Shown here one piece after another: positions 24,410 to 36,599 of a stretch of DNA of 64,000 bases. The notes beneath the pieces are model-generated. The model saw only the letters and a program-made list of their open reading frames with translations, had not been told where the DNA came from and did no database searches. Origin of the DNA: Aspidiotus rigidus. Its lineage: Eukaryota; Arthropoda; Insecta; Hemiptera; Diaspididae. Every line of letters begins with the position of its first letter. Positions within the stretch are counted from its first letter, which is position 1. The stretch covers positions 12,627,501 through 12,691,500 of the forward strand of contig JAVHKY010000003.1 in the NCBI GenBank assembly GCA_035079385.1, in the 5' to 3' direction. A program made the position numbers and the translations under genes.

Positions 24410-24840
24410 CAAGTTGGTAAAATTGTTATCGTTTTTGGGCACTTGCACGCATTTTGGTGCTTCGAAAAATTATTCAACAGTTTTTTTTTTTAACAACTAA
24501 GCACACCATTTTACCCTAGAATCAAGAAAAACTTTGAAGATTAGGCAATTTTTTTCGTTTTGGAGAAATATTGACCCTTTTTGGTCCCATTAACCTATTT
24601 TGGTATTTCGCAAGATTTCTTAACAATTTTATTCAGATTCAGCACTAAATTTTGTCTCAGAATCGAGAAAAACATCGAAGATTAGGCGATTTTATCATTT
24701 TGGGGAAATTTTGACCCTTTTTGGGCCCATAAACCTATTTTGGTGCTTCGCAGAATTTTTTAACAATCTTATTAAGATTCAGTGCTAAATTTTACTCTAG
24801 GATCGGGGAACACTCTGGAGATTACGCGATTTTGCGTAGC
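24410..24840 (-). repeat. Tandem array, 141-bp unit, right outer arm (reverse orientation)
   Basis: GGGCCCATAAACC at 24723, GGTCCCATTAACC at 24582 and a weaker copy at 24437 are reverse complements of the anchor of the left outer arm, again about 141 bp apart. With the other three arrays this makes a palindromic order: 141(+), 119(-), 119(+), 141(-). Confidence 0.85.
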
Positions 24841-24844
24841 CTAC

Positions 24845-25500
24845 TAAATAACCCTAAAAATTGCTAACCGAAAATTATGCTTGCACTTGTACTTTTTGTC
24901 CTATAAAGGATTGTTAAACTTATATTACTTTCTCCTAGCTTCTAAGACCACTCCAACGCAGTATACGGGGTTGGTAATATCAACCCTCACCCCTTTGAAA
25001 ACCAGTTTGTTCATTTTGCCTACGATACGATATCGCACCGCACCGTATGACTTCTAATATTAGTTTCATATAAAATACATCGAGTTGAACACGAATGTGA
25101 TATCTTGACTCTTCCGTAAAAACAAGAATTGAATTGACTATTTCAACTGAGTTTTTCACAATTTTCTGCAAAACTACCTACACACTTGAGAAAGGTAGGT
25201 TTCAAACAAAAGTTGTTCCTTAAACAATTTTCTTTAACGTGCACTACTTTTTTCCTGCTTTGGATCAATTAATTATCCTGAAAATTGTTTGTGAATAACT
25301 ATTACTTGTGCTTGTACTTTCTTCGTGTTATTGGATTGAATTGACTATTTCAACAAGTTATTCGCAATTTTCTGCAAAACCATGCACTTCAGTTTTAAAC
25401 GAAATTTGGTTCCTCATAAATTTTTTCTTAAATGTACTACAAAGTACTTTTTTTCCGCCGCACATCCATTAAATGATTCTTTTGTTTGAAACTGGTCTGA
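24845..25500 (+). repeat. Tandem array, about 195-bp unit, left arm
   Basis: The block GAATTGAATTGACTATTTCA with TTTTCTGCAAAAC downstream appears at about 25125 and 25330. A further, partial copy starts near 24845 (AAAATTGCTAACCGAAAATT). Each unit ends with a CACTACTTTTTT or GTACTTTTTTTCC block. Confidence 0.7.
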
Positions 25501-25529
25501 GCACCAGTTGTCGTCCATTGATGCGTTTT

Positions 25530-26040
25530 CTGCAGAGTTTAACATAAGAATGGGAGACCACCAAATACAAAAAAAAAAGTAATGTACTTAGAAAAAATGT
25601 CAGAAGGAACAACTTTAGTTTCAAACTTTTTCTTCTGTAATTGCGTGGTTTTGCAGAAAATAGTCAATTCAATCCTGTAATACAGAAGAGTACAGGTACG
25701 AGTATAATTCTTAGTTAGCAATTTTGAAGGTAATTAAATGGGCTACAATGGATAAAAAGTAATGCACGCTATAGGAAATTTTATGAGCAGCAACTTTTGT
25801 TCCAAACTTTACTTTCTAAAATACGTAGTTTTTGAAAAAATCACGAAAAGCTAAAAAAAATTGTTACTTTTTTCCGTATCAAGGAGAGAAGTCCAAAGTA
25901 TAGTACTTGGTCAGCAGTTTTTAGGGCAACCAATGCGTCTACAGTGACAAATGAAGAGATTCTTCTAGAAAATGTGATGAGGAACAATTTTTCTTTCAAA
26001 TTTTTTTGCGTAGTTTTTGAGAAAATTGAAAAAAATTGAA
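25530..26040 (-). repeat. Tandem array, about 195-bp unit, right arm (reverse orientation)
   Basis: The reverse complement of 25540-25735 reads AAAATTGCTAACTAAGAATT, then GATTGAATTGACTATTTTCT and GCAAAACCACGC, which is the left-arm unit. Two more diverged copies follow at about 25735 and 25910. The orientation switches near 25515. Confidence 0.7.
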
Positions 26041-26073
26041 TTTTTTTTTTTTTTTTTTTGGGGGGGGGGGGGG
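26041..26073. repeat. T19-G14 homopolymer junction
   Basis: Nineteen T followed directly by fourteen G, at the outer edge of the inverted 195-bp arrays. The exact run lengths may be affected by sequencing. Confidence 0.8.
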
Positions 26074-27960
26074 CAAACGGAGTCTCAAGCGAGTTTCTGG
26101 AGGGCGAGGTGCGATGGGCTTTTCGGAATGAGAGGGTCATCCTGAGCACATTCCGTGGCAATTATGTCCAGCAAAAAGTAATTTTGAATGGATATTTACG
26201 TAAAATAATTCGAATACCTAACCAAATAAGCTTTCATGGACTTCTCAAAATGAACGAGTCATTATCAGTGATCTTGGTCTTAGGAATAAAACTTTGTCGG
26301 CATTGCTGGAATGATGACGAGTAATTTAATGTTTAGAAATAAGTGAATAAAGTCTAAAATCAGGCTACTATTGGGTAAAGAATTTCTATGGATGGGTATC
26401 CGAAGCTTTAGCCATGTAGCATGAGAGCTAAGAAAAAATCCAAATTCCCCCAAATCAATCGAATAAAAATACTTACGATATACCTTACCGCAGATACCTA
26501 CTTAGATTTTTTATAAGGTGCTTCTTCGAAAAATTTTAACAAATTCACATTAAATATTCTTCTCTAAATCAGAACAGTCGCAGTCTGCATAGCATTTCGA
26601 AAAATTCAGACAAAATTAAAGCTCATTTGATGAAATTATTATATTTTCGGACAACGGATGGCAAACGAAAGACGTCTCTCTAACCCTGTCCGAACACAAA
26701 AGGGGAGAGAAAGATAGAAAATACGATTTTTAACGTTATGATTTATGTAATTGGAAACATCGAGTATAACACGCAATCTGAAGTTTTGATTCGTGAATTT
26801 TTTTCTTTCCATTCGTCAACCCAATCACTTTTAATGTAGCACTCATGAAAATTCCTCTCAGTCTTTCTCCCCTCTTAAATTCCAGTGGATTCGCAAAATT
26901 TTCTCTTGGACCACCCCTCTCTTTTTCAATACTTACGACTATATTTCACCTAGTTGCATGCATAGAAATCACATAGGACACGCAAATTATTTTTCGTACC
27001 TGACGGTAATGTAGTAAAGTCTCATAAATAAAAAACGAAACTACACTGTAATAATATTAAAGGAAAAAATTCTCGTTTTTGTATTTTCACTTTTTTTTTT
27101 TTTTTTGCTTTCCTTCCTTTTATTATTTTTCTTCCAGTTTCAGGTGAGTGTGGAGGGGAATCGTGAGACACGCGATAACAATGTCATACCTATGCAATTT
27201 TGTTGGAGCTTTTTGTTCCTCATTCGCGGTAAAGACATACAGTTTTTAAAGATTGTATTCATTTAAACGGTCAAGTATTAAACTTTTTCCCCTGTTTTTT
27301 CAAAAAAGTACGTCATTGGTTGATAAGGGTAAAATTTGTTTTAGTTCAAATTTGGTGAACGTTAAAGTAATTAAGTTTATTTGAATAAAAGTAGATAATA
27401 AAAACGTTCAACTTTTCGACTATTTTGTAGGCTAACACGAAAGCGCACCACAAATCCGTTTAACATTATTTCGGAATTCGCGCCTCAAATTCAGTTGTAT
27501 CGTGCCAGTATTATTTGACAAGAACGAAGTTAAACATGAACCCAAATTATAATAAAAATGATGATGAAATAATACAACGATATGGAATTGGTAATTATGT
27601 GCGATGCAATGAAGGGTTGGTACCGTTCATCGGTCGAACAAAAACGGTAGTAATAGGATAATTCGAGTTCAGAATGCTCACGATTAAAATCACAGTATAT
27701 AAAAAAAAAAAAACATGAAATAAAATATGCCTTATGACTGTTTACACACGAACAATCAATACTGTACAACTTCAATTTTGAATTGATCGAATGTTAATTT
27801 AAAGCAGCGTTTCTCAACTGCGATGTGCCGCAAGATTCCGACTGAAGACAAAATTTTTCATTGATGATTTTTTTATTTGTTCAAAATTTTAACAAAAAGA
27901 ACAACTTGACCGATATATTTCAGCTCTTCAATGATGTCAACACCGCAAATTTAGCTGGAC
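26074..27960. other. Non-coding stretch with one weak possible signal-peptide exon
   Basis: No supported gene. At 27138-27228 an acceptor-like TTATTTTTCTTCCAG is followed by an ATG (27181), 16 codons of mainly hydrophobic residues and GCG|GTAAAG. It could be a short secretory leader exon, but its phase (0) does not fit the phase-1 EB exons directly. Confidence 0.25.
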
Positions 27961-28400
27961 AAAATTAACTCTTTTTTCAAGCCAAACTAGATCGATTCTT
28001 ATGTAAAATTACACGCAGAATCCGAAAAAAATACACAACTAGGTACTGGAAATTGCTGGAAATGCCAAGATTTGAAAAATGTATACCTACTTTTCCAGGC
28101 TGGAGAATCTTGTGAAGCTTTGATTGTTACTAATTTCCATTCAAAGTAAATTGATTCTTATGTAAAATTACGCGCAGAATTTGAAAAAAATTGTTCAGTC
28201 GCTGGAACGCTCTGGATCTAGTAAAAATCGAGAAAACCCTAATTTTCGTCTTAGAGAATCATGGTTCTTAGTACCTACTTTGTTTGTCGATTAGATCAAT
28301 TCCTATGTACAAACGTACGTCGAGTTCAGAAAAAATTTCTGGAACTAGTAAAGAATCGAGCAATTCCTCATTTTCGTCCTAAAGAACAATTGCGATGGAA
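27960..28400. repeat. Degenerate satellite, about 157-bp unit, three copies
   Basis: GATTCTTATGTAAAATTACA, GATTCTTATGTAAAATTACG and GATCAATTCCTATGTACAAA start near 27993, 28152 and 28304, each followed by a block like CGCAGAATCCGAAAAAAAT. That block resembles GCGCTGAGTCCGAAAAAAAA of the 141-bp repeat at 22.3-22.9 kb, so the two arrays may share an origin. Confidence 0.55.
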
Positions 28401-28732
28401 AAGAATGAGAGTGATGAAGTATGGATCCTTATGAATCCTTGAAATTGGTCTAAACAATCTGAATGGTGAAGCGGTAGGTAGAGCAAAATATAAAATGAAT
28501 GATTGTTGAGTATCGTGATAAAAAAATCAGTATCTAGGTAATTACAATGATTCTAGTCTCCAACCTGAGTTTGTAGTTCTATTCGATAGAACGTGAATAC
28601 CGGTACCTAAGTGGAAAGTATGACGTATGAACAGTTTGGTTGAATAATTATCGAAATTTTATTCTTTTAACTTTCAGTGTAAGGTACATTTAGTTTCTAG
28701 TACCGGTTCTTACGCTTGAGTTAGAAGCTCGT
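28388..28732 (+). repeat. Direct repeat D, copy 1
   Basis: Aligns with 29829-30172: GCGATGGAAAAGAATG, GAATGGTGAAGCGGTAGGT, GAGTTTGTAGTTCTATTC, GAATAATTATCGAAATT and TAGTTTCTAGTACCGGTT in the same order, with small gaps. The two copies are about 1.44 kb apart. Confidence 0.75.
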
Positions 28733-29828
28733 ACATGTCGTATTCCATATCAAAAGTCTGTAAAAACGTAGGGAACAGAATGACTTGAAAGTTGATCATG
28801 GATTGTAAATGCGGTATCCTGGCTTTGTGATCCGCGATTCAATTTTGAATTTCAATTTATACTTACTTTGAAGTTGAAAAGGTACCGGTAGGGTACCATA
28901 GTATGATAATTACATTGGGTTTTGAGCAGACAAATGAAGTTTGTGAGTACCGGTAGTATTAATTAATCAAGGATTTCAATTCTACGTGATGATTACAATT
29001 TGTGTTACTTATTATTCTTATCTCATGACCAAAATGACAATTGTTGGAAGGGTGTAATATCAGCGTTGTTTGTACTCAACAGTGGTTACTTCAGGTTATT
29101 GCTTATTAATTGTTGAGTGTTAGCTTTTACAAATAGAATCAAAAAGATGTGATGTGAATTCTTGAAAAGGCAGTTCCAACAATATGAATGAAATTGAATA
29201 CAAATGAAAGGGAATGTCTTACAACGCGATGGGAATATGAAATGAATAATTACAAATAAAAAAGTAGGAAATAGGTGTGAATATGATATCCTAGCTTTGT
29301 ACTCCTCAATTCAAATTTAATTGGTACTTGGTTGGTCCTACTTTCTAGTTGGGTTTTAGCGCACAAAGATTTTATCATTTTTATTTTCCTGCACCTTGTG
29401 TCGATCTCAGTGGTACCACCATCTCAATCGATATTTCTCTTATCATCAGAATAATACCTAACTCAGTCATTTGCCGACCTTTGTAACACCCCGCCTACGG
29501 AGCGCTTGTTTCTCCTTCTTTGTCTGAGTCTGAGTTAAGACGCTGACGTCATGGTCGAGTGAGCCGTATGCTGTACAGTCTTGCGTCTGTGGCTCTGGGC
29601 GTGTTATCATTGCATTTTGCGTTTTGATTGTATTCACGATTGTATTCAACTGTTGTAATGGGTAGGAACTAGGAATCACATAGGAACAGAACAATAAAAA
29701 TAGTAGCCTCTTTATTATCGAACATTGGAACGTTGGCAATAATAAATTTGATATGTTCAAATTGCAAGTTTATTTCTTTTTAATGATTACCAGTATTAGA
29801 TGACTACAAATGGAACCAAACGTCTTCA

Positions 29829-30172
29829 TTGCGATGGAAAAGAATGGGAGTGATGAAATATGAATTCTTGAAATTGGTCTAATAATATGAATGGTGAAGC
29901 GGTAGGTGGAGCAAAATATGAAATGAATGATCGTTGAGTACCCTGATCATAAAATTGGTATCTAATTGCAATGATTCTATTGTCTCCAATATGAGTTTGT
30001 AGTTCTATTCCATGGAACGTGAAAAGCTAAGTGGAAAGTAGGAGGTACCTATGAACAGTATGGATGAATAATTATCGAAATTGTATTATCCCAACTTGCA
30101 GTGTAAGGTACGTGTATTTAGTTTCTAGTACCGGTTATCTTACGGACTTACGCCTGAGTTAGAAGCCAAATA
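29829..30172 (+). repeat. Direct repeat D, copy 2
   Basis: Second copy of the repeat at 28388. Between the copies, the blocks near 28805 and 29275 (GGTATCCTGGCTTTGTGATC and its variant) also repeat, so the whole 28.4-30.2 kb interval probably arose by serial duplication. Confidence 0.75.
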
Positions 30173-33043
30173 CCATCAAAATCAATATCATTTCGCAATG
30201 TTTACAAAGATGTATTGGAATCAAATTTTTTGGTTTTGACGGAATGTGAATATGGTTATACGGAGGAGCTTGCTGGAAACACTTCTATGACTTGGTATGA
30301 TACAATGTAGGTACCTATACGCTAATATATGACAGATATACAGGTAGATAGACAAAAGCTGAATGTAATTCACAAAGCTTCTTTTATCAATTAATTGTTG
30401 GGCATTTGTCTCTTTTACCATTTTTATAAAATGAGATTGTACTCAAGTGGAGGTTAGGTTAGTCTATTCAATAAAATGTGATTACGAGAGTATTGATGAA
30501 TAGATTATATTTCATCAGAGATTGCTCAGCTCCTAACAAATTGGACGCGAGAGAGATTTATTTCTAAGAACAATTCTACTATCTACAAGTATCAGTTTTC
30601 AATATCTAGCGCCTTATTCGATACAAATACATTTTATTTTAATGATAATTGGGACTCTACACCACTCAACATTTCTTTATCAAAGTTAGGATATGAGGCG
30701 GATTTTGTCCTAACTCTGATAAAAAATTGGAACGTGCGAAACATTGCGGGGAATTGGCAGTATACAATGACGCCAGCGCACCATCGTCATGTAGAGTCGG
30801 AATGATAATCACATTCAAGCCAACCCTATTACTAGGTAGCCCGCTACCTAGCTTGTTAATACCTTACTTCGCGGATTCTCTTTAGTACCCCACCTGGCGT
30901 GTTTTAAATAGTGCCATACATGACGTGTTTGCGTTATTGCTGCTCTTGGCGTGTTCTCTTTTGTTCCTATATTTTGAACATCAAAACCATTCTCTCCATT
31001 GGTCCCGTTCCTGCTCGACCACTGGGATTTCATATGTGAGAGGTAGCGGTTTTGAGATTTCTCAAGTCCCTATAGATAGCACTGGAAGTGTAAAGGGTCA
31101 TTCATATTCAGAGTATAAGAGCTCAAGTCTAAGGAGGTTTCTCAAAACCAGAATGCGCCTGATTTTGTCGTCATTGAACCATTTGTATTCTTTTGCCATT
31201 GTATAGGCGTTGTCCCTATTTGGAATCCTGCATAAATACAACTAGGCTGAATGGATGTACATGATGGTTTACACATTTGAAACTCTTTTTTGTATCATAA
31301 TCAAGGATCAATTATCTTAGTCTTGTGACTCAATAGATACATACTTTCAATTGGTATTTATTCAATATTTCTCGTTCACTCGTCTACTTTGTGCCTCCCT
31401 CCATTTTGTGTGCCCCATTTCTGATCTCTTAAGGCGCCAGGGTGTCCTATAATGTTCCAGTATTCTAAATTCCGTTCTGTGAGGCTTGTCGCGTCGTTTT
31501 GTGGAGATTTGTGAAGAGTCTTCGTCATTGTGTATCTTCTCCAACAGTGTTCTCCTCTACAAGTTTTTTTTTTGTTTAATTTCAGATTGTCAGAATCTCT
31601 TTCTTGTTGGTCGCTTTCCTTTCTCTGAACTGACCGCGATGCCATGAGTGAGTAGACGAAAATGAGTCTATTTCTCTCATCAAGGAGTCGTGACTCAAAG
31701 CTCATTGTGAGCCCACAGTCTTTAATCTGAAGCAGTGTGAATCCTTTCCCGACTCATCTTCTGAGATTGCTCTCATTGCCATCGCAAGCGAGCTACTTTC
31801 AGTTCGAGTACGCCCTGAGAGAGAGAGGAGAATACGAGGACATCAATATTCATATAAGTAGAGGGGATACATCGTAATAGTGATTTTTTCTACGCGCAGC
31901 TTCTGCCCTTGCAAAGGGGACTTGGGCTCGTTTTTCATAGCTCGTAATTTCTCTCGTATTGTTACAGATGTGGAAAATAGTAACGTAAATCATTCATCAT
32001 TTTTGGTATGGTGTCGTGTTTGGAATACAAACCAGAATTGGCGAGAACTTTCATCATCTTACAATCGGCCTTTTTTCTTCTCAATATCGAAAATTCTTCA
32101 GCATTTACAGCTTTCAAATTCTCCAACCATGAAGCAGGTATGTACGAAAAAGTATGTAGTTCCTCTAATAGCTCTAAGACAACATAAGATGAAGGGATGG
32201 TCGAAGACATTTTGATTATGTGAAGTAGGTGCTCAATTAATAAAAGTAGATTCGCGGTTCTACAAGCAGCAAAGGTTAGCCTTTTAAAATTTATATTGAC
32301 GCGGATTACATTGGCAGCGTTCAATTAAGAAATGTTCCCTTGACCGACTGAAGAATAATTACTGTATTGTTGACGACAACAAATTTTGTTGTTATCAAGT
32401 GTCTGATTTTTGTTGACTCTAATTTCTGAACGACTCGGAAGCTTTTTTGTTTTGAATAATATACGGATGCACTTATCGAACACCGAACATACGTTATATA
32501 TAGAATGAGAACTCCGGCGGAAAAGTGAAGACTCGCTGTTTTTCTGTCTGCCTGTCCAAGATGTACGCAGGCAAAAAGTAATCGCAATTTGTAACCTACA
32601 GTACGCGTTTGTCATTTGTACCTCTGACATAAAAGTTTACATTAACGAACGGAGAACGCGATGTAAGGTTCCTACGGGAAAAAGAAATAAAAACAGTACG
32701 TACACCTCAAAAACCGGAGAAAGAAAGCGTGATAACGAGAGTAAATGTAATAGGTAAAGAAAGAAGGAAAAAAAAACTACCGCGACCGTATCAAGCTAAA
32801 GGCAAACATCCGCTCTTACACGGCATTTGAAAGGTTTATATCTCTCATGAAAGATAAGAGTAGTTTTTTTTTTTTTTTTTTCTTTCTTCCGAATGACATT
32901 CCTGAACGAAATATGGTAGGTTTATTTGTACAGAGTATATTGTGTACTCTATATCGTAGATTTAATATTTAGATTAAAAAACAGCGACGTATGTGGTCAT
33001 AATTTATTATTTTTCTTTGTATACAGTAGCTATATCTTTTCAG
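30173..33043. other. Non-coding stretch upstream of the first EB exon
   Basis: Short frames are present on both strands (the longest about 120 codons at 31962-32324, minus strand), but none shows a recognised domain or a clear exon border. The end at 33010-33043 (TTTTCTTTGTATACAGTAGC, then ATATCTTTTCAG) is a good branch/pyrimidine/acceptor region for the EB exon. Confidence 0.45.
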
Positions 33044-33208
33044 AAACTGGTAAATCAAGGAGAGAAGAAAGGTCTACTGGATTAAAATACGGTGATCCTT
33101 GTTACCGCGACAAAGACTGCGATTTTTACGGTGCCATTTGCAACGAGGAAAAGTGTCGGTGCCGCCCTGATTTGCCGGCTACAAATAGGAAAGATAGATG
33201 TGGACTCA
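33044..33208 (+). CDS. EB-module gene, exon A (module type 1)
   Basis: The exon follows an acceptor ending ATATCTTTTCAG and ends before GTTAGT. It is 165 nt, phase 1 at both ends. It encodes a linker (KSRREERSTG) and one EB module with spacing C-x5-C-x6-C-x4-C-x-C-x12-C, beginning GDPCYRDKDC and ending RKDRCG. EB modules are small disulphide-rich units found in invertebrate secreted and membrane proteins, so the product is extracellular or lumenal by family knowledge. The frame is also open upstream into a hydrophobic run, which I read as the intron's pyrimidine tract and not a signal peptide. Confidence 0.75.
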
Positions 33209-35920
33209 GTTAGTATTTGAGACGTTCCTCGGGCTCTTTTTTTTTTTCAATTGACTATCTTAGAAGCCTCGCACACGAAGCGAAGATGGAAAGGCAGGAA
33301 GGTCTTCGGAATTTTCAATTTGTTATATCTAAAAGGGTGGGAAGACTGATAATTTCTGTATAAGAAAAAATGTCAATTGATTGTTGGTCAACATTTCGAT
33401 GTCATACATCCTAGCCATCAAAAAGCTTATAATTTTGTCGGTTCGTGATTTGCTTCCAAGATAGAATTTGTCGTTATGAAAAAATTTACCATATCTCAAA
33501 TCTCTTAACACCAAAGAAGATTTCATCCAACTCAAAGGACATTGGAATCTGATTCTTGAGTTGGTACGATATCAGTGGGCCTGTATTCTTCATAAATTTG
33601 AAGTAGTAAGAGATCATCAGGTGCTTGATTTCACTCGGTCACTCGACTCTACTAATCTCATGAGCTAATTGCACCTCTTTTCCAAGACACATTACAACAA
33701 CGACGACCTATAATCATACACAGTACAACTCCGACAAAACCCAGAGAGCGTGATTTCAAAACGTCAGTAGTATCTCTATGCGGAAAAACCTTCATTCCAT
33801 CCCTGTACCCCTCTCAGCGATTATTGCCTAGTCTGGGTACCAGCAATTAGTTTTTTGTTCTTTTTCTCCCAATAGTGTGTTAATTAGAGACGCTTTCTGC
33901 TAACAATTTTAGTCTCATCTAAACACCGGAATGTTGGTGATGGGTAAAAGTGGGCCTAAAATATGTCAATTCCAATTTTCAGACCCTTCGCTCACCTCAG
34001 AGGTTTTCTTCAACAAAATTGTAAAAAAATAGTCTCAAAAACTTCATGTTGAGTATTGGTAAGTGGCGGAAGGTACTTTGAACAAAACAAAATTGATTCT
34101 TGGCATCCAATTTTCGACTTCTGGGATTGATGCTAAAATTTTAAAATGTGATAAAATCAACGTTCAGGAAACCAAATTTTTTATATGTGATGGGTCACCT
34201 CTATTCACATGATATATTAAAATTTGAACTCAATACGTGGGGGGACGGTACTTCGGAGTTGAGATTCCTTCTATAATTTTGGAATTAGATGAATATTGTT
34301 GAAAGGTTCTAGTTGGGGGCCTTGATCGAAAAATGTTCGAATGAATCTTGAAATGTTGTCCCCCTTAAGAAAACTCGAAATCCAAAAAATTGAGCCCATC
34401 CGCTCACCTATATGGACTCCAGGGTGCCTCAGGTAAGAATGTAAAGTTCATAGAAATTTTAGAGGATGTAGACTTGTATCGTTTTTTCCCCCCATAATAT
34501 TTTTACTCAATTTAGTTTTGAAACTTCAGACTCAATTCAAGAAAAAAAAAAAAAAAACTCTAGTCCCAGAGTTCGTGCCAAGGAGCAACCTTTCCCTAAA
34601 AAAAAAAAACAACAACAACAATAACAATATGATTCTTGTATCGATAGTGGGGTAAGCTATCACAGTTACTGCAGTGGACCGCGGAAAATCAATGGTCAAT
34701 CTTCGGGCTGTATGACATACGATCCCAACATTCATTTTTTTTTTACTTACAAAATAATTTAGAGTACATTTTTTCGCTCTTCCTTGAGACATACAGATAG
34801 AAACTGTGTCACTGGGAGCCTACGTGAAAAAAAATCACGTGAGTTCTGTTGGACAAATGAGGAAAGAGATGGAACAATTCTGACTATCTGGCTAAGTGTA
34901 TAAGAGGAAAGGGGACTTCGAAGAAGTTTGACTTCTGTGACTTATGAATAAGAGGAAGAAGACTTACAACCATCCAGCTATATTGATCAGGAGAGGATAT
35001 TTGGGGAAGTTAGGGTTTGTTGATGGAGTTGATTGAGGAGAGCAGAGAACCTGTTGTACGGGATTGATGTTTCGGATAGATGACCAACTCAGAAAGGGGC
35101 GTAATGTCGTGTAGTCGTCACATCATTTCAGGATTTTGATAATAGAGCATAAAGAAAGCTGTGTAGCTTGAAAACAAGTATGAAGCTAGAATGCATATAT
35201 TTTTTAAATTCCCCTCCATTCTCACGTGACGGAGACTCATCAAGAACTTTACAGAACTAGACTCAGAATTAAAGTAAGCCCTCACGTAGGTCATTAAACC
35301 TGAATTTTTTGAATACCGCAGGTTAAACTATCTATCATTTTTCATTTTAAACTTTGATGAACTCGGAAATTAAGATTCCAAATATTGATAAGATGGAGCT
35401 GTTTTTTTTTTCCAAGAACCAATAACGTAAGCAAAAATAAAAGCGTACAATTCGAATTTTTCTTAATCTTTGATGAGATCCGTTTTAAATGTTCGAACTA
35501 TTCTTGTTCACAATATAGCTTATAAATAAAGCATATTCATCAGTCTCCAAACTCCTACAGACTTCCATCTCTTAATACAATAAAACTGACATTCTCTCAG
35601 TGTACTGGTGAACTAAAAATGCCTGTACCGTCCATCGCACGATTCAATTTACAACGAGGTTATGGAAGAAAATACGAATAAATATCCTGAAAGTACCTAT
35701 GTGGAATATTTTGGCATGAAAAAAATGCGCAGCATCTTACATGAGCTGAATTTATCATTTCAAATTTCAACACACGTACGGTACAAAAGCAGTGACTGGT
35801 AGTGCACTATCCATGACTTGGCAAAATTATCGTCATGTTTGCAGTCGAGACAAAGCGAGCTATAACAACCTATCTCGTTCATATTTGTAGCAGGGCGTAA
35901 TTTCTTTTTACATCTTCAAG
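33209..35920. other. Intron of the EB gene (A-B)
   Basis: 2.7 kb of AT-rich sequence between phase-1 borders. Diverged scraps of repeat R2-like sequence occur near 34.9 kb (GGGGACTTCGAAGAAGTTTG), and a CAA microsatellite near 34608. No further EB exon was seen. Confidence 0.6.
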
Positions 35921-36061
35921 GTTTGAAGTTGAATGAAACTTGCGAATTTGACGAACAATGCGAGACTTCAGTACACAATTCTATGTGCAAGAATCACCGA
36001 TGCGTATGTCGAGGTGATGGAAAGGCTAATCTAACTTCCAATGATACTGCAAAATGTGACG
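35921..36061 (+). CDS. EB-module gene, exon B (module type 2)
   Basis: Acceptor TTTTTACATCTTCAAG, donor GACG|GTGAGT; 141 nt, phase 1 at both ends, so it joins exon A in frame. One module with C-x5-C-x8-C-x4-C-x-C-x15-C, starting ETCEFDEQCE. Two N-glycosylation sequons (NET, NLT) agree with a secretory product. The third Cys interval is eight residues, as in exon D, not six as in A and C. Confidence 0.8.
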
Positions 36062-36208
36062 GTGAGTCTACACAACATCATTTTATTTCAGCGATACTTC
36101 CAATTCAGTGCACGGCAGCGCTACACTTCAATAGAAAATTGTACGTTTAATATAGCGCCCCGTGTCCTCATCTACAATGAAGTTTTCTTTTTTGTCATTT
36201 ATTTTTAG

Positions 36209-36337
36209 GTAGACGAATTAGCGATGCTTGTTCTTCAGACGAAGAATGTGGTTTCAAGCACGCAGTTTGTGAAAGGAACAGTTGTCAATGTCACCCGAGA
36301 ATGTCAGCCACCAACCATTGGGATAGATGCGGAGAAC
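36209..36337 (+). CDS. EB-module gene, exon C (module type 1)
   Basis: Only 147 nt after exon B. Acceptor TCATTTATTTTTAG, donor GAAC|GTGAGT; 129 nt, phase 1 at both ends. One module with C-x5-C-x6-C-x4-C-x-C-x12-C (DACSSDEECGFKHAVCERNS, closing with HWDRCG). It resembles exon A in all spacings and in the WDRCG/KDRCG ending. Confidence 0.85.
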
Positions 36338-36599
36338 GTGAGTGATGTTCCTTATTTTCTGACTCATTATACTGTAATATGTACGTCAAGACAGTCTGGT
36401 AGTCAGTAACATACCTGCCCGCAACTCTTTGTTAGATCTTTAATTCTATCTCTTTCCTTGTGTACGCTATCTTCACAGACTCGGACGATCATACTAGGGC
36501 ACATCGACAATGCAGTGATCATCATTATCCTTCTTCTAGCTTCTGTCAGCCCTCCTATGTTTGCCATCAGGTGGCTTAGGTAGGTCACCACTGTGCCTA

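Noticed and set aside
29467..29760. 97-codon minus-strand frame with a GC-richer, TGACGTCA-containing start, considered as an LTR or promoter
   Set aside because: No partner repeat, no TG..CA border and no coding domain found.
31376..32630. Cluster of minus-strand frames of 100-120 codons
   Set aside because: They overlap each other in different frames and show no domain or shared signal; likely chance.
32926..33043. Hydrophobic run before EB exon A as a signal peptide
   Set aside because: It coincides with a textbook pyrimidine tract and acceptor, and phase-1 joining fits the other EB exons.
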